Assembly: GCA_029255685.2 (NCBI GenBank)
Contig: CM055315.2
Span: 51,551,358-51,615,357, forward strand
Source: Silene conica
Taxonomy: Eukaryota; Streptophyta; Magnoliopsida; Caryophyllales; Caryophyllaceae
Reading direction: 5' to 3'
DNA: 64,000 bases
Both the position numbers and the translations under genes were made by a program. This document shows, one piece after another, positions 1-10,090 of this stretch; position 1 is the first letter of the stretch, and every line of letters begins with the position of its first letter. Under the pieces are notes generated by a model, which was not told where the DNA came from, did no database searches, and worked only from the letters and a program-made list of their open reading frames with translations.

Positions 1-2763
1 GAAGCTGCTACTCTTGCACAACTTGAAAGTGCCAGAAAATCTTATTTAGAAGACCTTCAAATTCTTGAGGAAGGAGAAGTTTCCAATTCACAACCAATAA
101 GGAAGATGGTTCGTTTATCCGATCATTCTAAGCCCACCGCGGCTATGCTTCCTCGGGGTATTGCCACTGCCCAAATTGACGCGGCAAATTTTGAGATCAA
201 GCCGGCTTTTATTAGCCTTGTTGAGAGAAAACAATTCGGTGGAGGTCCATTGGAAGATCCTAATTTGCACATCACAAATTTTTGTGATTATTGCTCGATG
301 ATTAGGCAAACGGGTGTGACACAAGAGCAAATAAGGGAGATACTCTTCCCTTTTTCATTGAGAGACAACGCCAAGTTGTGGATTAATAGCCTTGATAGGA
401 CTGCTTTGGGGATCACCAACTGGGAAACATTGGCTCTCGCATTTTATCAAAAATATTTTCCACCGGAAAAGACCCAACAATTTAGAAGCCAAATCACGGG
501 GTTCCGTCAAAATGGTAATGAAAGCTTGTTTGAAGCATGGGAGAGGTATAAAGAGTTACAAATGCAATGTCCTCATCATGGGTTGGATCCTTGGTTTCTT
601 GCAATCACATTCTACAATGGTTGTTGTGCCGAATCACGCCGAGTTCTGGACTCCGCTAACAATGGGAGATTCGACCAAATTGATACGGAACTTGCTCATG
701 CTACTATTGAATCCATGGCGGTGCATGACTCACAATACGCCAACACTCGCAACATCCCATTCAAGGCAAAGGAGGAGGACCCAAACGTGTCTCTTTTGAA
801 AGCTCAAATAGCTCTCCTCCAACAACAAGTTGATAATCGGGGTTCAAGTTCATCACAAACTTATGAACAAGTCAATGCTACTAGCCAAATTGTGGTGTGT
901 GACGCATGTGGTGGAGCGGGGCATGTTGCACAAGAATGTAGGAATACGGTTGAGCAAGTGAATGTTTATCAAAGTTTTAAACAAAACTTCAATCCTTACT
1001 CCAACACCTACAATGAAGCTACAAAGTTTCACCCAAACTTGTCCTACAAAAGCACTAATGTGCTAAATCCACAACATCAAAATCAACATGTCCCACAACA
1101 ACAAAGGCAAGCTCAAATCCCACCACCCGGTTTTCAACACCAAATTCACAGACCCCAACAAAATTTCCAACAAAACTTTCATCAAGGATTTCAACAACCT
1201 TTTCAAAATCAACAAGTTCAAGGTCAATCATCAAATTCCCAACAAAACAATCAACATATGAGCAAGCTAGAAGCTTTGATGACACAAGTGGTTGAGACAC
1301 AAAAGAACATGGCCACCCACATTCAAAAGAGTGACCAAGCTAGGGATGCAACCATCAAAATGCTTGAAACCCAAATTGCTCAACTTGCCACTTCCAATGC
1401 TCAAAGACAACAAGGTCAATTTCCACCTCAAGGTGCACAACCTCATGACACCATAAATGTCATCACATTGAGGAGTGGTACCACTTATGATGAACCCCCA
1501 ATGCGAAATGTTGATGATGGGGTAGTTGGTAAGAAAAATGATGGTGGAAACCAGGTTGATAGCTCTAAAAAAAGTGAGGAGTCTCTGAAAGTTGATGAGC
1601 CAATAGTAGTGGAAGATGTGGAGGATGAGCCTTCAAAAGTGGATGACAAAGCTAAGGAGCCGGAGAAAATTCAAGTGCCATTTCCACATCGTTTGGCACA
1701 AGCTCAAAGAGAAACCCGACATGGTAAGTTCATGGAAATGATGAAGAACCTCAAGGTAACTATCCCTTATCTAGAACTTATCACTCAAATACCTTCATAT
1801 ACTAAATTCAAGAAGGAGATTTTAACTAAGAAGAGGACTATTGATAGTATTGAGACATTGGCCTACACTTCCGAGTGTGAAGCTTATTTGAAAAACTTGT
1901 CCCCTCCTAAGTTGAAAGATCCCAGAAGTTTCTCCATACCGTGCACCATAGGGAATTTTTCAATTGATAAAGCTCTATGTGACCTTGGTGCAAGTGTAAG
2001 TGTCATGCCTTACACGATATGCGAAAAACTAAATTTAGGAGCTCTTAAGTGTACTAGTGTCACCCTACAAATGGCGGACCGTTCTATCAAACGCCCCTTG
2101 GGTGTTTTGGAGGATGTTCCCGTCAAGGTAGGGAAGTTTTTCATTCCCGTTGACTTTATCGTGCTTGACATTGCCGAAGATGCGCAAATTCCCATAATCT
2201 TGGGTAGACCATTCTTACACACCGCAGGTGCATTGATAGATGTTAAGAATGGTAAGTTGACTCTAGCCGTCGGGGATGAGAAGGTGACATATAGTTTGAG
2301 TCATGGTCATAAGAGTCCAATGCTAGAGGAATCATGTTATGCTATGAATAATGTTAACCCCTTGTCTCAATCTTTGAGCAAGGATGTGGAAATTAATTTT
2401 TCCTTGAGCTCTTATGTAGGGAATGATGATACGGTAAGCATTGGAAACACGGTTTTGGTGGAGGAGAAAGCTCTTGCAAGGTCCCAACCATTCAAGGAGA
2501 AGGCGGCGAATCGAAGTATGAAGGAGCTTATCAAGGATGGTCTCGAAGTTGGTGATAAAGTGCTTATGTACAACCCTCGAAAGAAGGTTGCCCCAGGCCC
2601 TTATATCATCCTTAGTGATGACAATATTGGGTCCTTTGAAGTATTGGCCCCGGGTGGAGAGAAGATCAAAGCTAGTGGCCATTATTTGCGGCCTTATCGT
2701 GAAGAAGCAATGGTCGGAATGGTGAAGGAAGTTTTCTTGAAACTTCCGGATTTTAAAACTTAA
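1..2763 (+). CDS. Athila-type gag-protease fused in frame to integrase C-terminal tail (5' end outside window)
   Basis: The frame is open from base 1, so the first in-frame Met at 106 need not be the true start. It begins with a gag capsid-like domain, followed by a CCHC zinc knuckle (CX2CX4HX4C, bases 898-939) and a long Gln/Asn-rich linker (about 960-1450). An acidic, Lys-rich stretch follows, then a retropepsin-like domain with DLGAS at 1981-1995 and the ILGRPFL motif near 2200. After about 2460 the protein passes directly into a stretch resembling the extreme C-terminus of Athila integrase (GDKVLMYN near 2551, then a GPY-like segment). Reverse transcriptase, RNase H and the integrase core are absent, yet the frame has no stop. 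Such a protein could form particles and process itself but would need enzymes in trans. The lineage is clear; the deletion reading is inference from domain order. Confidence 0.85.
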   Translation, partial: EAATLAQLESARKSYLEDLQILEEGEVSNSQPIRKMVRLSDHSKPTAAMLPRGIATAQIDAANFEIKPAFISLVERKQFGGGPLEDPNLHITNFCDYCSMIRQTGVTQEQIREILFPFSLRDNAKLWINSLDRTALGITNWETLALAFYQKYFPPEKTQQFRSQITGFRQNGNESLFEAWERYKELQMQCPHHGLDPWFLAITFYNGCCAESRRVLDSANNGRFDQIDTELAHATIESMAVHDSQYANTRNIPFKAKEEDPNVSLLKAQIALLQQQVDNRGSSSSQTYEQVNATSQIVVCDACGGAGHVAQECRNTVEQVNVYQSFKQNFNPYSNTYNEATKFHPNLSYKSTNVLNPQHQNQHVPQQQRQAQIPPPGFQHQIHRPQQNFQQNFHQGFQQPFQNQQVQGQSSNSQQNNQHMSKLEALMTQVVETQKNMATHIQKSDQARDATIKMLETQIAQLATSNAQRQQGQFPPQGAQPHDTINVITLRSGTTYDEPPMRNVDDGVVGKKNDGGNQVDSSKKSEESLKVDEPIVVEDVEDEPSKVDDKAKEPEKIQVPFPHRLAQAQRETRHGKFMEMMKNLKVTIPYLELITQIPSYTKFKKEILTKKRTIDSIETLAYTSECEAYLKNLSPPKLKDPRSFSIPCTIGNFSIDKALCDLGASVSVMPYTICEKLNLGALKCTSVTLQMADRSIKRPLGVLEDVPVKVGKFFIPVDFIVLDIAEDAQIPIILGRPFLHTAGALIDVKNGKLTLAVGDEKVTYSLSHGHKSPMLEESCYAMNNVNPLSQSLSKDVEINFSLSSYVGNDDTVSIGNTVLVEEKALARSQPFKEKAANRSMKELIKDGLEVGDKVLMYNPRKKVAPGPYIILSDDNIGSFEVLAPGGEKIKASGHYLRPYREEAMVGMVKEVFLKLPDFKT

Positions 2764-4811
2764 AATTTTTGAGACATTTTGTCTAGCAAGACTTTAAATT
2801 GCGCTTCTCGGGAGGCAACCCGAGTTTAGCTAGTTTTTAATTTTTGTTTACTTCTTTTGTTTTAATTTTTAATGCCTTAGAGTATGTAAGAAAGGATGCC
2901 TAAATGTGCTTCTTGTTAATTTTGTAGGTGTCTCAAGTTGATGTTTTCTTCGTCTTGCGGAGGAGATAGCTAGCGGTTTTGAACCCCACGAAATCGGGGT
3001 TTAAACAAGAGTAGGGGGAGCAGCAGTTTGATATTGGCGAAATTTTATATTGCAGAAGCCCCAAGAAATCGGGGTGACCCGCGATGTTGATGGTCGTGTT
3101 GACGATTACTATGCCGCTTGCGAGTGATTTGCTATCACTCATCCCCTTGTACATACTAGCTTGGGGGAGGCTAGATAGTTTAGTAAGCATCCTTATTTCC
3201 CTTGCATTTTCGTTGTTCTCCCCTTTCCCCATTAAACATTTTGTCTTGCTGGATTATGTGTGAGAACCGTTTCTACGGTTTGATGGTTGTTCCTTGTTCA
3301 ACACATTAGGGACAATGTGATGTTTAGCTTGGGGGAGGGATTTGCATCTTGTTAGAGCATGTTAGTTTAGCTTGCATGTAGTTTTTTTCATAAAAAAATG
3401 TAAAAATCAAAAAAAAAGTTGAAAACTTGTGTGCTTTCCATGAAATTTTGTGATGCTTGCCCTCACTTTTGCTCCTTGATTTCTCTCTTTGCTTATCCCA
3501 ATTGTAGCTTTATAGCTATTTGAATCACATTTATTGACGGGATTTTTGCAAATATGGGGACGTCTTGACATAGTGGGTGAGGGATGGAATTTGGACCAAT
3601 CAGGCTTGATCTTGAGATTGGCAACCTACAAAAACTTGAAAGGTAGAGCCTCCTTAGACCGGTGCATCTATACCCGGTCTCACATAGGTGTGTGTAGGTC
3701 TCCTTGTGGTGTGTGTTACATCAAAACGCACAAGTATGGTCTTTATTCCATTTCTTATGAGCATTGCATTCATAATTTGGAAGCATTTGAAGCCATTCAC
3801 ATGACTTTGCTGCCCATTTTCACCCTTATACATTTTCTCATATCTAGCTACATTTAAACTTGCCTACCTTGTCGAGTTAGTAGCTTTATCATTGGTGTTT
3901 GGGTGCTTATTTGGGATATATGGTCCATTTTTGTGTCATTGTGAGCTTGGTAAGATGGAATTACTGATTTTCGTGCCTCGTTTTATTCTTGAGTTGAACA
4001 AAGAAAATTGAAAAAACGAGAAGTTGAAAAATGAAGAAAGAAAAAAAAAATGATGTGAAAAAAAAAGAGAATTGAAATAGAAGAAGGAAAAAACTGAAAG
4101 AGTTGGGAAATATGAAAAAAAGAAGCATGAAATTGAGCTGTTGAAAAGAAAAGAGAAGAAGAGGTTTTGTGATTTAGCTTCCATGTTTTATATCACAAGT
4201 ATTTGGGAAGTTTACACTTGATTTGTCATGAAAAGAAGTCAATATGCTACTTTTGACTTCAAGCCTCCTACTTGGGATGGGTTTGGGATTTGGATTGGGC
4301 ATCCATGCATTCATTGGTTAGTCGCTAGCTTAACTTAGCTCCACTTACCATAATTCATATGTTCCCCTTTCTTACCCATCACCATAGCCCTCCTCTAATC
4401 CTTGGCTTCTTCTTCTTTTTATGCTTGCATTTGATTGTTTTGACTCGTGGACTTGGAATGATCACCATATTAGATTGCGGGCGCACTCTCATGAGTAGAG
4501 TTTAGGAGAGTGTCACTCATACAAATCTCCTTTTACATATAAATTTGTGCTTGAGTGTACCGCGAGAGTCCATTGTCAATAAGATCATGCAAGAGCCGAA
4601 AAGTTTGAATAAAATCTTTCATGCTACGCCGCCATGTAAATCTCATCCATGTTTTTGCACTATCCTTATGCCCACGTTGTTTTGGGATGATGATTCATTA
4701 CGCTTGTTAGCTTATGTTGGGATTTGCAATTGATGAGATTTCGTGCTCCTTACCCTTGCCTTGATATTGTGTGCTTGCTTAGGACAAGCAAGGGTTTAGC
4801 TTGGGGAAATT
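2764..4811 (+). other. Athila-1 3' untranslated region
   Basis: No convincing gene is present; short frames here lack any recognisable domain. It starts with the GGGAGGCAACCC motif and contains two hairpins of the form aacccc/ggggtt (2982-3001) and cccc/gggg (3059-3074). GCTTGGGGGAGG-type motifs occur near 3161 and 3332. A strongly purine-rich block of A and G lies at about 3985-4165. The polypurine tract AGCTTGGGGAAATT (4798-4811), which primes plus-strand DNA synthesis, directly precedes the LTR. Athila-2 has the same order of parts. Confidence 0.7.
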
Positions 4812-6238
4812 TGATGTTTCCTATTTTTATATGATTTTCACCCCTCTTTTAGCTCATCTTTTCTTGATAATTTGCACTTTATGAGGTGATTTTATGAGCT
4901 AATTCCGTGTTGTAGGTGTTTTGCATGTTTTGTTGCATTTTGTAGGAAACAGAGCAAGTTGCGACCTTTTTCTATCATTTTGGCATTCACCGAGCACCAC
5001 GAGGCTACTTGGAGCGAGTTTTGGCCATGTAAGGGCATTTTGGGAAGATTCACTCATTCCCGAGGAAGAAGAAATGAAATTTGGTTGGTACTTGAGCCAA
5101 GAAAGTGAGAACTAGTAAAGAAAAGAAGAGATTGCAAGGTCCCCGGATTGCTGTTCGAACCCTAGAATCTCGGGGTTGATGCGAGATAGCCATAAGCCTA
5201 AAATGTTGCGCCCCCGAGACTTGTTCAAACCCCAGAATCTTGGGGTTTGATACCTGAGACATTCTTGGACTCAAATGTTGCGCCCCCTAGGACTGTTTGG
5301 TCCCCGGATCTTCGGGGATTGTGCAACTGAGCAACTCTTCACTTTCCTAGCAGTTTGTGTATATAAACTCATCACTAGAGAGCTTTTTATTGATGCTTTT
5401 TCATACATTTCCCTAAATCCACAAAAACCTAGTTTCCTTTATGTTTTTAGTTTTTCAATCATCAACATTTATGCTTTAATTCCGGGTTTTATTTGAAGAT
5501 TATTTTGCTCTTAATAATCAAGTTCTTGTTCTTATTTCCTTAAGTTGGTAATTTCTATTCTTTCTTTTATATTATCATTTTAATTCCAATTTATATATTG
5601 TTATCATGTTTATGTTAATCAAATCAATCTTTGTTAGTTTATATATTATCATGAGTGAGTAGTCTTATAATCTAGGGTTTAGGGAAGCCATGTTAGATTA
5701 GTAATTGATAATTGTTGAATTGGGATTTATTATTATCAATTTGTTGTTTCTATAACATGCTTGTTATGTATTGTTAACCTTTGATTCTTGATCACAATCA
5801 TTGGCTATCTTGTTAATTCTTTTCCTAAGATCGAAAGCCGGGAATGGAATTTGCCTAAGCATGTTTTGTAGCGCGACCTAGTAAGTGCGAGAGCCCGCTA
5901 GTAATCGTTCTAAGACTAGTAATAAAATCGAGAGATAATTGCTAATTAGTCTAGACAACTTTTGATCATATGTTTCCCCAATTCGACATCAATTATTGCT
6001 AATTTACATGTGTGAACCTATTTACCTAGATCTTTTATTATCATTGTTTTACATCTCAATTTGTTATCGTTTTAATCATCAAACCAAACAATCAATCGAA
6101 CCGACCTTGATAGAATTCTAACCATAGCTTGTCATATTGCATCTACCGTCTCCCTGAGATCGACCCCTACTTCCTTATCTACATTTATTTGTTAGTTAAG
6201 CCTAGGGTATCTTTGTTAGGTACGCGATAAGCCTATCA
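4812..6238 (+). repeat. Athila-1 3' LTR
   Basis: The LTR begins TGATGTTTCC right after the polypurine tract and ends ...CCTATCA, about 1427 bp. The GAGATCGACCCCTAC segment near 6153 resembles the conserved tail of Athila LTRs. A TATA box (TATATAAA, 5360-5367) probably sets transcription start. Three hairpins with C-rich left and G-rich right arms lie at 5158-5177, 5227-5248 and 5301-5318, and the phrase AATGTTGCGCCCC occurs twice (about 5202 and 5274). The partner LTR is outside the window. Confidence 0.8.
5360..5367 (+). promoter_or_regulatory. candidate TATA box in Athila-1 LTR
   Basis: TATATAAA in the context GTGTATATAAACTC, about 550 bp into the LTR. It fits the expected place of a promoter that transcribes from U3 into R. 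The call rests only on motif and location. Confidence 0.4.
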
Positions 6239-6242
6239 ATTC

Positions 6243-7341
6243 TCATGCACCAACTCAGGTAGGACTAGGGCTAATCTATTGCATAACAGCTTAAAATCAT
6301 TTTGTACACCACATTGCAGCATGCAATGGGCCTGTACTGAGTGACAGACGATGGCCTTTCACATTTTGGAATAAGAGTGAGATTAGTAGCATTGATCTGT
6401 GTGAGCAACTGGCCATTAGAAAAGAAATCCATTACTACAGTACATATGTCCTCCCCAGTTATCTCCCATGAATCCTTAAAGAATCCACTGGTGAATCCAT
6501 CTGGTCCAGGGGCCTTATCAATGGGTATAGAAAAGAGAACCTCTTTAATTTCTGCTTTGGTTACCTGCCTTTGAAGTATATTACAGTGCTCCTCAGTACA
6601 AAATTTTCCAGTCTGAAGAACATCAGATCTAACTGCTTCAGTGGTATTCCTCTTGCCCAATAGATCAGAATAAAAGTCAAGAAAAGCTTCCTGTATGCTA
6701 GCAGTATCAGAGCATAAAGTGCCATGTTTGTTTTCTATCTGAATAACTCTATTTTTGATGCATCTGTTCTTAATAGCTCTATGAAACATAGCTGTATTGG
6801 CATCACCATCTTCCACCCATTTCTCCTTTGCTTTTTGTTTAAGGAAGCTAGTCCTAGCATTAGACCAGTGCCTCAAATCCTTCATGAGACTCATTTCCTG
6901 GGATATTAAAACCTCATTGGATGGGTCCTGTTGCAATTGAATCTGTAAATCCTCTAGCTGTATCTCCAGTTTTTCAGCAGTAATTTCAACATCAGCATAG
7001 CATGTTTTATTCAGCTCTTTAAGCACAGGTTTAAGAGCCTTTAGTTTCTTCACCACCTCAAACATTGGGGTACCATAAACTCTTTGATGCCAGACCTCTT
7101 GAATGGCTGGGAGAAAACCAGTAGCAGACCCCCACATATTATAGTATTTAAAACTAGCATTCCTTTGACCATCGAGCTTGATATTTCTTACTATACAAGG
7201 ACTATGATCCAAGAGTCCTTCAGGATGAAAATGGGCATGCATATCAGGAAAGTTTGCAGACCAAAAAGAATTAATCAGAAATCTATCTAATCGGCTGTAT
7301 TTCCTTGAGTGTTCATCCTGCTTGTTATTCCATGTGAAAAA
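6243..7341 (-). pseudogene. LINE ORF2, endonuclease C-terminus and N-terminal reverse transcriptase (broken)
   Basis: Read on the minus strand, this continues an APE-type endonuclease (FTWNN, then LDHSPC, matching the SDHxP catalytic region). A linker follows, then reverse transcriptase: KAPGPDGFTSGFF and, after LTLIPK, YRPIACCNVVYK are typical of plant L1 elements. Near 6293 the frame shifts; the downstream frame still reads LLCNRLALVLPELVHEN, a normal continuation. The sequence ends at the Athila-1 LTR before the catalytic FADD box. The first codons after 7341 come from the copia insertion, so the apparent start there is an artefact. Confidence 0.85.
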
Positions 7342-8339
7342 TGTTGGGGCTGGTGTCCTTGACAATTAAGTACAATGACTTATTAAATCTCTTTAAGGAT
7401 CACAAGGGCATACTTTTGTATTATTACCAGTTGATCCACGTTTATCAATAACGATTGGCTTGCTAGATAAGTTTGACGTTATTGTCATACGGATGGCGGT
7501 GATCAACTGGTCCCTATACGTCACACCTATAGGACACGTTTGAGAGATGTGAAGGTATGAAAATACAGTCACATTTTGCCGGATATGACTAAACGGTTAG
7601 TCAGAGGTATTGACTATTAAATTAGTCAATAAGATGTTGAGATTATTATTTAATACGGATTAAATAATTTTAGCTAATATGGATTACATGATTAATTCGT
7701 AAATTAAATATAAACGGTTATATTTAATTAAATATTGTATTCGCGTATTAATATAAACAGTTATATTAATTTGGGTAATTATACAATATCGTATTTTGTC
7801 AGACCATTATTAATATATCGACTGTATTAATATCTGATAACATGTTACGATTTATAATTATAAACCCGCGAATTATATTTAAGCAATTGGGTCGAATCAC
7901 GCATTAGGATAAGGTAAGAGTGGAAAGCCCACTCCTACCCAAACCCTATTTCGGCCGAATCCTAGGGCTACATAAGGAGAGTCCTTCTCCTTATGTAGAC
8001 GACTCTTGGTGCACTGTTAAATCATCTCAAGGTCAAATTAGGGTTTTGAGACATTCTTTTCCCAAAACCTCAGATCTCACATCTAAAACTCAAAAGGCTC
8101 TCCCTATATTGCAAGGCAATTGGAGAGGATTTCTAGCACACGCGGCCACGTCTCAAACTAAGTCTTGGGTGCAAGTTATAGGAGGGAATTTGCATTAATT
8201 CCTGTTCTTAGGCCTTTTGCGCGAGGACTAAAGGTTGTACTTCTTATCTCATGCTTTTTAATCTTATGACGATATTCACGATTGTATTTTTCATTATAAT
8301 CCTGCAATTAAAGGGCGAATACGCGTTTTATTCCCCACA
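7342..8339 (+). repeat. copia 5' LTR
   Basis: Begins TGTTGGGGCTGG and ends TTCCCCACA. The first 600 bp are A+T rich with repeated GGTTATATTAAT-like words. A weak TATA-like stretch (TTATATTTAA) lies near 7871. The short open frame at 7920-8198 recurs identically in the other LTR, which reflects LTR identity and not a gene. Confidence 0.95.
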
Positions 8340-8341
8340 AG

Positions 8342-8353
8342 TGGTATCAGAGC
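8342..8353 (+). promoter_or_regulatory. copia primer binding site (tRNA-Met type)
   Basis: TGGTATCAGAGC starts two bases after the LTR. It is complementary to the 3' end of plant initiator tRNA-Met and primes minus-strand DNA synthesis. Confidence 0.9.
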
Positions 8354-10090
8354 CTTAGGCCATGAAAATTTTACAATTGTGTCTTTCATAAAATCAAAAA
8401 TTTGAGAAAACCGTGCAATCTGCCTAGGCACTCGATCGAGTCCCTGTTGCACTCGATCGAGTGCCCTCGTACCAGGCCCTGTGCGTGAGTTTTTTGTGAG
8501 AAATCGATCTTGTTTTTCGATTCTAATTTTCATATTGTTAATTAATCGATATTTTTAGCAATATGTGGATCATTTGTTGTTTTTATTTTTGATTTTCATG
8601 TTTTATATCAAAAGATAAAAACTTGTTTAGATTTAAAAGTGCAGCGATTGCGTTTTAAAGAGTCACTCGATCGAGCCCCTGCTGCACTCGATCGAGTGAC
8701 CCTGACACTCGATCGAGTGCCTCTGCTGCTCGGTCGAATGCTCTTGTTTCGGGCTCCCTTTTTTTTTTCGAATATAACTTGTTTTCTTATTTTCACATGG
8801 CTTAAAATAATATACTATATACGGAAATAGTGTATTGTTTAGTGAAACGGTTCACCCTCGTTTGATACATATTGTTTTAAAACAGTTTAAAATAATGGAT
8901 TATATGTTTATTAAAATTGGTGATTAAAGCGGTATAATCACATAATTTTAATCTTAAAAGGTGGTTTGGTATAAATTTATTAATCATAATAACGGTATTA
9001 TGTCATGTATAAATTTTATTTAGTTGATGCATTTTATTTATCGTCTTGTGAATGCCTTGAATGCTTTCAATAACGTATTTAATTATTGCAAACGGTTGTA
9101 ACTTAGTGTGGCCTTAGAAGATTGTGTCACCGTAATGATGGGACACGATCTTGCTTGTAATTTTGAGATCTTGAATCTCCGTTTTGGGTTTTTGCCATGT
9201 AATTACTTTTGTATTTAAATTAGAATGTATGTAGGATTACTTTTGTAATTTAAATTAGTAATTTTGTGAAGACCAAAGACAAGACGGAGACCGGATGCTC
9301 ACTCCCGCTGCAAGGACCAAGATAGAACATCAAGACAAGCTTCTAGGGTCCAACGGTGGATTCCAAGTTGTTTTATGTTTATTTTGGTAGGATAGGCCAC
9401 ACTAGGACTTTTATTTACGTTTATTGCATTTATCTTTACGCTTTCATCGATAATAGCTTGCATCATATTCCGCCTAAAAACCAAACCACCTATATCATGC
9501 CTGAAAACTGACTCATGTAGAGGTCACGCGTTAGTTTTCTGTGACAATACAGATGTCACATGTCAATTTAAAAGCCATCACTTTATTTAATTCATTCACG
9601 CAAATGCTAGTTTTTAGTTCACTTAAATATGGATAAATAAGAGTTGATGGGGTCTTCCTCGTATAACCAAAAATTGAGATTAGTCTTTATAAATCAGCCT
9701 CCCATGAATCCCTTCTTCGTCGGTAGGCATAATATGACCCCTTCTACGTCGGGTAAGTGGGAACAGATGATTTATTTTATCTCAACATCATGGTCACTCG
9801 ATAATATTCCAGTGACTGAGATGGACTAATAGATAGGATTTACGGAAATCTATCGACCAAGAGTTCCAACGATTGGAATTAGCCAAACTGTGGGCTTATC
9901 AATATACGGAAATTGAGTCTTGGGATCGTTTATATAATTCTTAAGGGAGATCAATTATATAAATGCATGAGTCTACGAGTTTAAATTCAATTTAATATAG
10001 ACTTAAATCACAACAATAAGTTGCTTATATGGTTTTGTTTTATCTTCTTTCAGTGTAGAACACGTTCATTAAAACTGCTGTAAAACTAAA
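8354..10090 (+). other. copia 5' leader (non-coding)
   Basis: About 1.7 kb between primer site and gag start. No gene is visible. The proximal part carries a cluster of the palindrome CACTCGATCGAGTG (8429-8740), and the rest is A+T rich. The length is unusual for copia leaders and leaves room for packaging or dimerisation signals, which is inference. Confidence 0.7.
8429..8740 (+). repeat. cluster of CACTCGATCGAGTG palindromes
   Basis: Perfect 14-bp palindromes lie at 8450-8463, 8685-8698 and 8706-8719. Shortened or mutated copies lie at 8429-8441, 8664-8675 and about 8728-8740. They form two groups separated by roughly 200 bp, all just downstream of the primer site. Confidence 0.9.

Larger units (their letters stand above)
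1..6238 (+). mobile_element. Athila-type Ty3/gypsy retrotransposon, 3' part (Athila-1)
   Basis: The 3' portion of an Athila-type element enters from the left edge. In order it holds one long open frame (1-2763), a non-coding 3' region (2764-4811) with a polypurine tract, and a 3' LTR (4812-6238). The post-ORF GGGAGGCAACCC motif near 2810 also follows the Athila-type integrase at 32740, which supports the assignment. Reverse transcriptase, RNase H and the integrase core are missing, so this copy looks non-autonomous. The 5' LTR lies outside the window, so no target duplication can be checked. The element ends inside a LINE open frame on the minus strand. Confidence 0.85.

Noticed and set aside
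886..1300. Gln/Asn-rich stretch suggestive of a prion-like domain in Athila-1 gag
   Set aside because: CAA/AAC-rich linkers are common in plant gag proteins; nothing here supports more than a flexible linker.
2811..2825. Rho-independent terminator or riboswitch after the Athila-1 ORF
   Set aside because: The motif GGGAGGCAACCC can fold, but this is a plant retroelement; the motif is a known-looking Athila feature and bacterial signals do not apply.
7920..8198. 92-codon frame in the copia LTR, identical in both LTRs
   Set aside because: Identity reflects LTR identity. No known domain and no coding signal.
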